In this document: piece by piece, positions 8,699 through 18,500 of the stretch
How the letters are laid out: each line of letters starts with the position of its first letter
How positions within the stretch are numbered: position 1 is the stretch's first letter
DNA from: Debaryomyces hansenii CBS767
Taxonomy: Eukaryota; Ascomycota; Pichiomycetes; Serinales; Debaryomycetaceae
Assembly: GCF_000006445.2 (NCBI RefSeq)
Contig: NC_006046.2
Coordinates: 806,001-870,000, forward strand
Direction: 5' to 3'
DNA: 64,000 nucleotides
Position numbers and translations under genes: made by a program
Notes under the pieces: model-generated
What the model was told of the DNA's origin: nothing
What the model saw: only the letters and a program-made list of their open reading frames with translations
Database searches by the model: none

Positions 8699-9673
8699 AT
8701 GTTAAGATCCAAGCTATCATCTTTGAGGGAGTACTTGACTCCCATAAGACATACATCTGATTTCACCACCACAGGCGAAATATCGCCCGAAGAGTTTGTA
8801 GAAGCTGGGGACTACTTGGTGTACAAATTCCCGACCTGGCAATGGAGCTCAGCACCCGATAAGTTGAAGAAGGACTTCTTACCTCCAGACAAACAATATC
8901 TTATTACCAAGCATGTATCTTCATACCAGAGGGCTGTTACGTATTTGGGGATCAAAAGCGACTTAGATGAGGATGAAGAAGAGTTGGAGGATGGATGGGT
9001 TAAATCACATAAAATCAACAACGATCCATCCCGGTTGAAGACTGATGCACTGGGAGAGAATTCAGGCGGTAATACGAATGATAACGATGATACTAATGAA
9101 ATTAATGATATTGATGAATTAATCGATGAGAATGCGGAGGAACAGAGCTCGGAAGATGAGAACGATTTTGAAGAATTGGTTGAAACCAATGCAAACAGCA
9201 ATTTGCGGAAGTACGATTTGTATATCACGTACTCCACTTCTTACAGGGTTCCCAAGATGTATCTTGTGGGATTCAATTCTAACGGGATCCCATTGCTCCC
9301 TAAACAGATGTTCGAAGACATTTCGGGCGATTATAGAGACAAGACTGCAACAATAGAGACCTTGCCTGTCTCTTATAACACTATGTCGGTATCGATCCAT
9401 CCATGTAAGCATTCGTCTGTCATGAAAGTTTTGATGGCTCACGCAGCGGCATCGAAGAAGAGGGAAAATCCAGCAGATTTAACAGACCTAGCAGAACAAA
9501 CAGGATCGTTAAATTTAAAAGATAAAGTCCCTGGTAGAGATTTTGGCGAGGACGTCGACATCGAAGAAAATGTTCCTGGTATAAGAGTTGATCAATATTT
9601 AATCATTTTCTTGAAATTTATTGCAAGTGTCACTCCCGGTATCGAATATGACTACACTATGGATGCGTTATGA
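8699..9673 (+). CDS. ATG3: Autophagy E2-like enzyme Atg3
   Basis: The 324-residue protein is the E2-like enzyme that transfers Atg8 to phosphatidylethanolamine during autophagosome growth. The N-terminal helix (MLRSKLSSLREYL) fits the membrane-curvature helix. An acidic Asp/Glu/Asn-rich flexible region (about 95-165) follows, then the E2 fold. The catalytic Cys is residue 236 in the HPCKHS motif; the yeast protein has Cys234. The handle region carries a likely Atg8-interacting segment. The end VDQYLIIFLKFIASVTPGIEYDYTM is diagnostic. It is cytosolic and works with Atg7 and Atg12-Atg5. Confidence 0.95.
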   Translation: MLRSKLSSLREYLTPIRHTSDFTTTGEISPEEFVEAGDYLVYKFPTWQWSSAPDKLKKDFLPPDKQYLITKHVSSYQRAVTYLGIKSDLDEDEEELEDGWVKSHKINNDPSRLKTDALGENSGGNTNDNDDTNEINDIDELIDENAEEQSSEDENDFEELVETNANSNLRKYDLYITYSTSYRVPKMYLVGFNSNGIPLLPKQMFEDISGDYRDKTATIETLPVSYNTMSVSIHPCKHSSVMKVLMAHAAASKKRENPADLTDLAEQTGSLNLKDKVPGRDFGEDVDIEENVPGIRVDQYLIIFLKFIASVTPGIEYDYTMDAL

Positions 9674-9854
9674 TTATATATTACTACTATTACTACTTAT
9701 ACTAATATATTTATCCTTATTTTACAATGTATTCTATGTAGCTATAATTCACATGGAACAGGAGTCAATCACGTGAGGCATCAATTTATCTGAAATTTAT
9801 ATCATTGCTAGTGTTTAGTTTCATTTTATAGACTCTTACCTGTTGTTAGGTAAC

Positions 9855-11876
9855 ATGACTAAGCCAACTAAGAGAAGAGATAAGAATTCGAAACATGAAG
9901 ATGAATATGTGGCTGAAACAACAAGTAGGACAAGTGCATTAGATTCAAGTGACACCGTTTTGACTGAAACGCATAGTGTTAAGAGAAGAAGATCATTATC
10001 ACATAAGCAGCCCCATTCACACGAAGGTGATAAGAAGGAGGATACTAAGAAGGAGGATACTAAGAATGAGAAGGTTAAGAAGAAGATGTTTGAATCTAGA
10101 AGAGTGATTTTTATTATGGGAACAGTTATTGGGTTGATTGTAGCCGGCTTTTTTGGGGCGACATCGAATCCAAGTATGAAGGCGGAACTTGACAGGTTGG
10201 TAAGTTTTGATTCTGTTAGTGGATTGTTAGATGATTGGAAAGAAGCTTTGCCTTCAGGATTGCAATCTATCTTGAGTGATATTGATAGTTCTGGAAATGA
10301 AGATCCTTTGTATGGTTCGGCAGAATCTTTTTCAGTCGGTAGAAGAATGGCTTCCAACCATAACTTAACAAGTAAACATAGCGTTGTTATGGTCCCAGGG
10401 GTCATCTCCACTGGAATTGAATCTTGGAGTTTAGAACAACCTGCTGATTGTCCTTCTGTGAATCATTTCCGTAAAAGATTATGGGGATCGTTTTATATGT
10501 TAAGAACTATGATCTTGGATAAAGCATGTTGGTTAAAATATATAATGCTCGATCCTGAAACAGGTTTAGATCCTCCCAAGATTAAATTAAGGGCAGCCCA
10601 AGGGTTTGAGGCGGCAGATTTCTTTGTAGCAGGATACTGGATTTGGAACAAGATATTACAAAACCTTGCCGTTATCGGATATAACCCAAATAATATGATC
10701 AGTGCTTCATACGATTGGAGATTGGCATATTTAGATTTGGAAAAAAGAGATGCTTATTTTTCTAAATTAAAAGCACAAATTGAGATGACTAAAGGTGTAA
10801 GTGGCGAAAAGTCAGTTTTAGTTGGTCATTCAATGGGATCCCAAGTTATTTATTACTTTTTAAAATGGGCAGAAGCATCTGGTGAATATTATGGTAATGG
10901 TGGCTCAAAATGGTGTAATGATAATATCGCTGCAGTTGTGGATATTTCTGGTAGTACCTTGGGTGCCCCTAAGACTATTCCAGCATTAATCTCAGGTGAA
11001 ATGAGAGATACAGTGCAATTGAATGCGTTGGCAGTCTATGGATTAGAAAAATTCTTCAGTCGTAAGGAAAGAGTTGATATGTTAAGAACATTCGGCGGTG
11101 TTCCAAGTATGTTACCAAAAGGGGGTGAAGTTATCTGGGGTAATTCTACACATGCTCCAGATGATCCTTCCAACACGTTGATGACACCATTGAGCTCTAA
11201 TGAAACTCTCCCTGAAGGTCCTAAGGGAGAAACATTTGGTACATTTATCAGACTTGACGGAACTTCGAAAAAGAACTTAACCATGGATGAAAGTATTGAT
11301 TATTTACTCGAAAGATCCCCAGACTGGTTTAGTAATAGAGTAAAAGAGCAATATTCTTTCGGTATTGCTAGAACTAAGAAGGAGTTAAAACGTAATAACC
11401 AGGACCATCTGAAATGGTCTAACCCATTAGAGGCAGCTTTGCCAAATGCTCCTGATATGAAAATGTTTTGTTTCTACGGTATCGGAAAGCCAACTGAAAG
11501 AGCATATTACTATCACGATGCTGATCCAACTGTTAAACTAGACCATACTATAAATTCTGAAGTCGAAAATCCAGTCTTACTAGGCGATGGTGATGGTACC
11601 GTATCTTTATTGACTCATACAATGTGCCACGAATGGCAAAAAGGAAGCAAATCAAGATATAACCCAGGTAATATGTCTGTAACTATCGTTGAAATTAAAC
11701 ATGAACCCGATAGATTTGATATTAGAGGTGGTGCTAAAACCGCTGATCATGTTGACATCTTGGGTTCGGCTGAGCTTAATGAATTAGTTTTAAAAGTTGC
11801 AGCTGGAAAGGGCGATGTAATTGAAAGCAGATATGTTAGTAGATTACGTGAAATAGTTGCTGAGATGGATATTTAG
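9855..11876 (+). CDS. LRO1: Phospholipid:diacylglycerol acyltransferase
   Basis: The protein makes triacylglycerol by moving an acyl chain from a phospholipid to diacylglycerol in the ER. The first ATG in the frame is 9855, giving 673 residues; the frame upstream begins at a TTG. A Lys-rich cytosolic N-terminus precedes one transmembrane helix (about 82-102), and the lumenal LCAT-like domain follows. The nucleophile is Ser326 in GHSMGSQ; S. cerevisiae has Ser324. VVMVPGVISTGIESW and RLWGSFYMLR are the oxyanion and lid motifs, and the GDGDGTVSLLTH and KTADHVDILGS segments hold the catalytic Asp and His. It heads a plus-strand run with ATG3 upstream. Confidence 0.95.
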   Translation: MTKPTKRRDKNSKHEDEYVAETTSRTSALDSSDTVLTETHSVKRRRSLSHKQPHSHEGDKKEDTKKEDTKNEKVKKKMFESRRVIFIMGTVIGLIVAGFFGATSNPSMKAELDRLVSFDSVSGLLDDWKEALPSGLQSILSDIDSSGNEDPLYGSAESFSVGRRMASNHNLTSKHSVVMVPGVISTGIESWSLEQPADCPSVNHFRKRLWGSFYMLRTMILDKACWLKYIMLDPETGLDPPKIKLRAAQGFEAADFFVAGYWIWNKILQNLAVIGYNPNNMISASYDWRLAYLDLEKRDAYFSKLKAQIEMTKGVSGEKSVLVGHSMGSQVIYYFLKWAEASGEYYGNGGSKWCNDNIAAVVDISGSTLGAPKTIPALISGEMRDTVQLNALAVYGLEKFFSRKERVDMLRTFGGVPSMLPKGGEVIWGNSTHAPDDPSNTLMTPLSSNETLPEGPKGETFGTFIRLDGTSKKNLTMDESIDYLLERSPDWFSNRVKEQYSFGIARTKKELKRNNQDHLKWSNPLEAALPNAPDMKMFCFYGIGKPTERAYYYHDADPTVKLDHTINSEVENPVLLGDGDGTVSLLTHTMCHEWQKGSKSRYNPGNMSVTIVEIKHEPDRFDIRGGAKTADHVDILGSAELNELVLKVAAGKGDVIESRYVSRLREIVAEMDI

Positions 11877-12001
11877 TCATATATAGTTTATAATAGATAA
11901 ATGAAAGATAGACTTACGTCGTGACACAAAATCTCAATACGTTTTTGAAGAACTCAGATAGAAAGGCCTATTGATAAGGAATGTACAAATGATCAATTAT
12001 A

Positions 12002-13186
12002 ATGAATGAAAATGCTAGAAATAACAACGAATATACAAGTAATGAAAATGAAGTACAATTCTTTAATATTGACCATGAAAGTGCTGACCAAAATGATGTT
12101 ATGAATCTATCCGTGGATCTATCATCATTAGAAAATCACACCGCTCATGTAGGAGAAAACCCATACAATGGAAATAATAATGATCTAAATACTCCAGGAA
12201 ATGAAGACTTGCATCAGCAAATACGACATAACTTTGTAAACAAAGAGGAGGAATATCAGGCAATACAGGCGGTAGCAAGAGTTCAGCGTGATGGACAGTT
12301 GCCTAACACAGACAGTATAAATAAGGATGATGCAACCCTTAAAAATGTTACTATAAGTGACGATCGTCTTACAAGGCAGTTGGACCCTAAAAGATACTGC
12401 AGATTTTGTAAAAAACACTTTTCACATCAAGGATCTTATGGAAGACACTTAGATTTGAAAAAGGGCGATGAACTACACCCGGTGGAAGAAATCGCCAAGA
12501 TAAGGAGCAAAGTCATTCGTAGGAATGGCTTCTTGGATAATGAGAGAATAGAAGCTCGAAAATCAAAGAAAAAAGTGGCCTCTAGAATATATAACAAACG
12601 TGAAAATGTCAAGGAGAAGAATAAAATTAGGAGGAAACTAAGAGACAGAGAAATCAAGGCCAAATTATTGACTAATGAATGGTATTTGAACCAATTGGGT
12701 AACGGCTCTGCAAAACATGGATTGCCCACTTTTGCTAAGATAGTGTGTTTGTATTTACCAGTGAGAAGCTGGCCCGCTGGTTCTCCTCCAGCCGAGGAGG
12801 CATTTGATGATCTAATTTCAATATCCGCAAATCATAGCAGTATGTTATTGGAGGAAGTAAAGGATTCTTACACAATATGGCAGAGTTATTCAGTCGAAAA
12901 GAGGCGTGATCTTTGGTTTGCTGAACAAAAAAAGACGTTAGAAGAGTCCCTAGGAAACCTCTCTCTAATAGACTTACAGCAAAGGAACCAAATAATGGAT
13001 AAACAGAAGAAAGACACCTTCGAGGACTTATGCAAACTGGATAATTTAATAACCTCAAATACACGAAGTTACCAAGAAGATGTTAATTTTATCGATTCGA
13101 ACGAGAGTGAAGATAATGATACAGATAATCCCATTGCACACGCTTCTTTCCAACCTGACGGTACTAATTATTTTGAAAATCATTAG
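12002..13186 (+). CDS. C2H2-type zinc-finger protein of unknown function
   Basis: This 394-residue protein has one zinc-finger-like block, CRFCKKHFSHQGSYGRHLDL (about residues 131-150). Here two Cys are two residues apart, followed by F, L and His at classical spacing; the second His is less regular (ELHP further on). A strongly basic region (about 165-220; many K/R) follows and may bind nucleic acid or act as a nuclear signal. The N-terminus is Asn-rich and acidic and the C-terminus is acidic. I do not recognise a named homologue. It lies 125 bp after LRO1 on the same strand. Confidence 0.75.
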   Translation: MNENARNNNEYTSNENEVQFFNIDHESADQNDVMNLSVDLSSLENHTAHVGENPYNGNNNDLNTPGNEDLHQQIRHNFVNKEEEYQAIQAVARVQRDGQLPNTDSINKDDATLKNVTISDDRLTRQLDPKRYCRFCKKHFSHQGSYGRHLDLKKGDELHPVEEIAKIRSKVIRRNGFLDNERIEARKSKKKVASRIYNKRENVKEKNKIRRKLRDREIKAKLLTNEWYLNQLGNGSAKHGLPTFAKIVCLYLPVRSWPAGSPPAEEAFDDLISISANHSSMLLEEVKDSYTIWQSYSVEKRRDLWFAEQKKTLEESLGNLSLIDLQQRNQIMDKQKKDTFEDLCKLDNLITSNTRSYQEDVNFIDSNESEDNDTDNPIAHASFQPDGTNYFENH

Positions 13187-13398
13187 TTGAATTAGTTTAT
13201 ACATAGTATACAATAGGATTTTTTGCGGAGTCGGAAAGCGCGATTTTAGTTTTCAAATTTCATCGACAATCAGGAAGTAGAGATAGTAGCTTGAAGTTAA
13301 TACAATAAAAATTAATAATTATAAGAGTTGACTTCATTCATCGACGAAATATTAAAAACACGTTTAGAAATACTCATTACAAGAAGAATTGAAATAAA

Positions 13399-15478
13399 AT
13401 GAGGTATGTATGTGCATTAATTTAATTATGGAAATGTAATATTAATACGTTGTTATAGTGGAAAGTTTGTTAGGGCATCTAAATATCGTCACGTATTTGG
13501 ACAGGCAACTAAAAAAGAGTTATGTTACGAAAACTTGAAGATTACAAAGAATGCCTGGGATTCCAATATTATTGATTCGAATGGGAAATACTTATCCGTT
13601 AACTGGGATTCTTCAGGAGGTGGTGCGTTTGCTGTTATTCCTTTGAGCGAAGTCGGAAAGGCACCAGATACCGTTCCATTATTTAGAGGCCACAAAGGAC
13701 CAGTATTAGATACACAGTTCAATCCATTCAACCAACAACAAATTGTCAGTTGTTCAGATGATGGTAAGATTTGTTTGTGGGAAATCCCCGAAGATTATTC
13801 ATTCCACAAGTACTTAGATGAATCTGATAATATTAAGGATATCACTGAGCCAATCAAGGTTCTTTCGGGCCATACTAGAAAGGTGGGACATGTCGAGTTC
13901 CATCCGTGTGCTGAAAATGTTTTAGCATCTTGCTCTATGGATTATACCGTTAAAATTTGGAATTTAGAAACCGGTAAGGATGAAATTACATTACAACATA
14001 AAGACTTGGTTACTTCGTTAGCATTCAACTATAATGGTTCTTTATTGGCTACTACCTCGAGAGATAAAAAAATAAGAATCTGGGATATTAGATCAGGGAA
14101 GATCTTATCTGAAGGACCAGGTCACACAGGTGCTAAGCCTTCAAGAGTTGTCTGGTTAGGTAATACTGATAGAATTATCACTACCGGTTTTTCCAGATTA
14201 TCTGATCGTCAAGTTGGTATTTGGGATGTGAATAACATTGAAGCAGGTCTGATTGACGGGTTTCTTGTTATTGATGCATCTTCGGGAGTATTGATTCCTG
14301 TTTTCGATGAATCAAATAATATTTTATACTTAGCTGGTAAAGGTGATGGTAATATTCGTTATTATGAATATGACAATGATATTTTACATGAATTATCGCA
14401 ATTCTCGTCTACTGACCCTCAAAGGGGGTTTGCCATTTCACCAAAATTTTCAGTTAATGTAAAGGAGAATGAAGTCCTTAAATCCTTTAAGACTGTTAAT
14501 GACAATTCTATTGAACCGATATCATTTATTGTTCCTAGAAGATCAGAATTGTTTCAACTGGATATTTATCCAGACTGTCCTTCTCAAGACCCAGCTTTAA
14601 CTGCACAAGAATTTTTCGATGGTAAGGAATGTAATGGACCGTTATTAATGAGTATGGAATCATTGTATGAGGGCACTAAACCATCCATCAGAGAATCAGG
14701 CGCTTCGATAAGTGTCTCTTCAGTTAAAGAAGAAGCAGCTGTAGCCAAGAAAGAGGAGAAACAAGCAAAGGAAAAAGAATTAAAAGCGAAGAAGGAATCA
14801 ACAGAAGAGGTTAAACCGGCGGAAAAGACCAAAGATAATAAGGAATTTACTCCTGAATCATCTCAAACCCCAAAGAATGTTGATGAGTTGTTGAAATCAT
14901 CAGATGATGTTAATAATTTGATCAATAAGGTAAATGATGAATCGGATGATGAAGGAAAACAAAAAGGAGAAGAGAAAGATGATGACTGGGAAGAAGTGAA
15001 GAAGCCAGAATCGCCTTTGTCTAAATCTACTGTTGACCTCAAGAAGGAAGAAGCCAAGAAGGAAAATGCCAAGAAGGAAGAAGCTAAGAAGGAAGAAGCT
15101 AAGAAGGAACAAGCTAAGAAGGAAGAAGCTAAGAAGGAAGAAGCTAAGAAGGAAGAAGCTAAGAAGGAACAAGCTAAGAAGGAAGAAGCTAAGAAGGAAG
15201 AAGCTAAGAAGGAAGAAGCTAAGAAGGAAGAAGCTAAGAAGGAAGAAGCCAAGAAGGAAGAAGCCAAGAAGGAAGAATCTACTCCGTCTACTTCCACAGC
15301 AAACACTTCTAAGACTACTACTAGCGGTGGCCCTACATTAAAAGGAACAGTTGAAAAACTTGCTACATTAGTAGAAAAGTTAGAAGCTCAAGTCGTTAAA
15401 TTAACCGACGCAGGTTTAGAAAAAGATGCAAAATTGTCTTCTCTAGAAGAAAAGATTAACGAGTTACTTAAGAAATAG
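13399..15478 (+). CDS. CRN1: Coronin, with a 5' intron
   Basis: Exon 1 is only ATGAG (13399-13403) and exon 2 is 13459-15478, giving 674 residues. The joined start, MSGKFVRASKYRHVFGQ, is the canonical coronin N-terminus. A seven-bladed WD40 propeller fills about residues 1-400. GHKGPVLDTQFNPF, GHTRKVGHVEFHP and FQ.DIYPD are coronin hallmarks. A long charged linker follows, including 16 units of KKEEA type, then a C-terminal coiled coil (about 635-674) for oligomerisation and Arp2/3 binding. Coronin acts at cortical actin patches. Reading only the longest ATG/NTG frame misses the first 27 residues. Confidence 0.93.
13404..13458 (+). other. CRN1: Intron of CRN1
   Basis: A 55-nt intron has donor GTATGT, a weak branch site (TATTAAT) near 13438-13444, and acceptor TTATAG. 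Its removal makes an AGT Ser codon across the junction and restores the conserved coronin start. Confidence 0.88.
15041..15280 (+). repeat. 16-unit 15-bp coding tandem repeat in CRN1
   Basis: Sixteen consecutive units encode KKEEA or close variants (KKENA at unit 2, KKEQA at units 5 and 9, KKEES last). The KKEQA units are four apart, so a 60-bp higher-order copy is visible. The DNA is nearly identical between units, implying recent slippage or unequal exchange. The repeat number is likely polymorphic. Confidence 0.95.
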
Positions 15479-15541
15479 TTCAGTTTTATATATTTATTTT
15501 TCTATTATGTATTAGAGTTGTAATAAAAATAATTAAAATTA

Positions 15542-18500
15542 TTAGTCTCTTCTAAGATCATAAAATTTTCTGAAAATGAAACCAGTTAAATTATGCGTAT
15601 CGAATATTACCATGCCATCAAATAATTCGAATTTCTCTTTATTTTCATACTGGAGATTCAATAATTGATCAATAGTAACTGAATTGTAAGCGCCCGGAAT
15701 ATTTACAGAACCTGTAGCAGCTTCAATTGTAAACTTTCCTACTTCATGACAACTGAACATGAAATCTAATTTTGATGATGATGAATAACGTTGGCTCATG
15801 AGACCGCCAAAATCAATCAATATTTCTTGATCTATTAACTTCTTAGCGGAATACTTGTAAGAACCAAATTTCGGAAGTCTGTTTGATTTCTTTAATTCTC
15901 TGTGGTAAAAGTATTGTTTACTAAAGACTGGAATAATATTAAATAGCTTTTTATCCTTTGACTTCAGTTGCAATTCTGATAAAACATTGTCAATATGCTG
16001 ATTGTAATCAAATAGTTGTTTTGTTAGAAATTTTTCTTTATCTAGTAACTTCTTTTGTGTCTTGCTAGCAATTTCTAATTGAGCTTTACGATTAACCCTT
16101 TGAGAATGCTTTGTCTTAATATCTATGGCTATCTGATTAAGAATCTCTTGGAAGGCATTCTTTCTTGTTAGGACCCCCATAGATTCTAATTTCAAGATGA
16201 TTTCCAATGCCATTTTCTTTAGTTCATGATATGTCAATGAAGATAAATTACCTAATGACGTCTTATAGTATGGTCTCTTTTTGACGTTGGTACTGGCCTC
16301 CTCTATCTCCTTTCTTTCAACGCTGACAATTTCCTTAAATTTCGCTTCATGTTGAGGTTTGATACCAGAAATAAGCAACTCCAACAAGCCACTTCCTTCT
16401 TGAATTCTAATAATATATAATATGCACCTTTTTGCTTGTGAAATCAATGATAATACCTTGGAATCTGCTAATGAATCTTCCTTCGTAGTTGGGTTTAAAT
16501 TCAAAGTTACGATACCCAATTCTGTTAAAGTCACAAAATCATCAGCAGAATTTATGACATCTTCTAATTTAGAGGTTATATCACATAATTGGTCATCAGA
16601 ACTCGGTGCCATCACGTCAACATTTTGACTTACTATTTTTTCAATCATAATCATATCACTTACCTTCATACTTAATTTAGGTCTTTCATGAGTTACGATA
16701 TCATCGTAGTCGTTCAATTCATATTCATCTTCAATGCTTTTAACATCTATCAATCTAGACACCATTTTCTTAATCATACCATTCATTGAAATAACATAAT
16801 CATTTAAGGGTTTCAAATAATTATCACTAAATGGCTTCATAGAAAATACTTGTAACATTACTCTGCTCAAGTGCTTGAGGTTGTCCTTAGCTTTAGCATT
16901 ATACAATGATGCATTAAATGGACTTTTAGCCAAGTAGCCAAAATTTTCTGGATATTGTAATATAGCAGATATATAATGTTTTATGAATACAACCCCTGCA
17001 ACTGCTAAATGCTGTTGCTCTGATTTCTCGGGGAAATGTACCTGAGATAAGCGATATGCATTATTTGAAAGTAACCTGATATGAATTGGGATTCTTTCAA
17101 TAGATTTTTCCAACACATTGAAAACTTCAGTGGAAAATTCTCTTAAATGCATCAAGTTTTTCACAAACCTATCCGAGACATCAGTATTTTTAATGGCAAC
17201 CTGAGAAGTGACATGTTCTGGTTTATCAGATGAACCATTTATTTTGATTTCTCTTTTAATAACATCAGAATAAATCTCAGAAGGATCAGATTCAAAGTCA
17301 AGTTCATCATTATCTATAATGTGAGAGATAGACTTTCCCATTATACCCTTTAAATGAAGCCTTTGGTAGGTATGATTGTTAAACTGTAATAGATAATCTA
17401 TCCAAAAACACTCCTGACATTTTGTAATATCGCTTATAGTTCTGCAATTATATTCCATATCATTATTCATCATACTCGAAATGAATTTAACCAAGAAGAA
17501 TTCTTCTCTCGAATGATGATTAATAGATGAATCCTTTATGGGGAACATCAGGGTAATGTAATATTGAAGATCTTTGTTAAATTTGGAATCCTTGGAGGCA
17601 ATTGGCATACTGTTGTACAACCTAATAAAATATACCGGCTTCGTTTGAAGGAAATAAAACATTGTTTGATAAAGATCAATTCTTTCTCTAGATGACTTAT
17701 TAAGCTTTGCCAAATTTTGAAGGTTGACAGCATTGTTAGCGGCAGGCTTATATGTTTTATATTTATTCTTATGTTTAATAAATTCTTCCACAGTGATTTT
17801 ATTTTTATCTAATAAGCTCAACTTAATGTCGGAGTTTTCAATTTGTAGTTCCAAATCTTCATTGTTTTTCGATTTTCCAATAATCTTATCTTTCATGTCG
17901 GACAATTCCATTTCCTCTTGATAATCCATATCATTGTCAGTCAACAAATATGCAAATCTTTGTATAACTGCCAATGGAGGGTTCTTCATATTGATAAGGG
18001 ATTTATAAGCTCTCTGAGTGAAATTACTCTTAATTATCGCTTGAGCTCTGATTACTTTATCTGAATTGATATGGTAGTACGTTTCAATAGAAGTAATCTC
18101 GTTTCTAATAGCCTTTCCTCTTATAATGGACTGCAAGTCAATTATATTGTCGATGTCAAAGTATAAGTCTTCTAACCTTATCTCCCGTTGGAATCTGCAT
18201 AAAATTCCTCTAAATATAGATTGAATTGGTAATATAGTTCTGCTTTCGTTTTCTTTCAAAATATCTTTCTTTCTCTGTATTTCCTTCCTGGCGTTATTCC
18301 CCCTTACTCTCGCATACAACGTATTTAAGACCGAATCTTCGTAAATCAAAGTAATCAACACATTATTACACAACCTTGTCCTAGAAATCCCACCTCTTGC
18401 GATACTTTGAAGATCACACAAATTAGACAATGATCTGGAAATAATATTACGTTTCCTATGTATATCATTTCTAATTACTTGACCCCGGATCAAGGATTGT

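Noticed and set aside
14863..15306. 147-codon frame antisense to the CRN1 repeat (SFLAS repeats)
   Set aside because: Open only because the 15-bp repeat has no stop on the complement.
15033..15341. Arg/Lys-rich frame in the CRN1 repeat
   Set aside because: A +1/-1 shadow of the KKEEA array.
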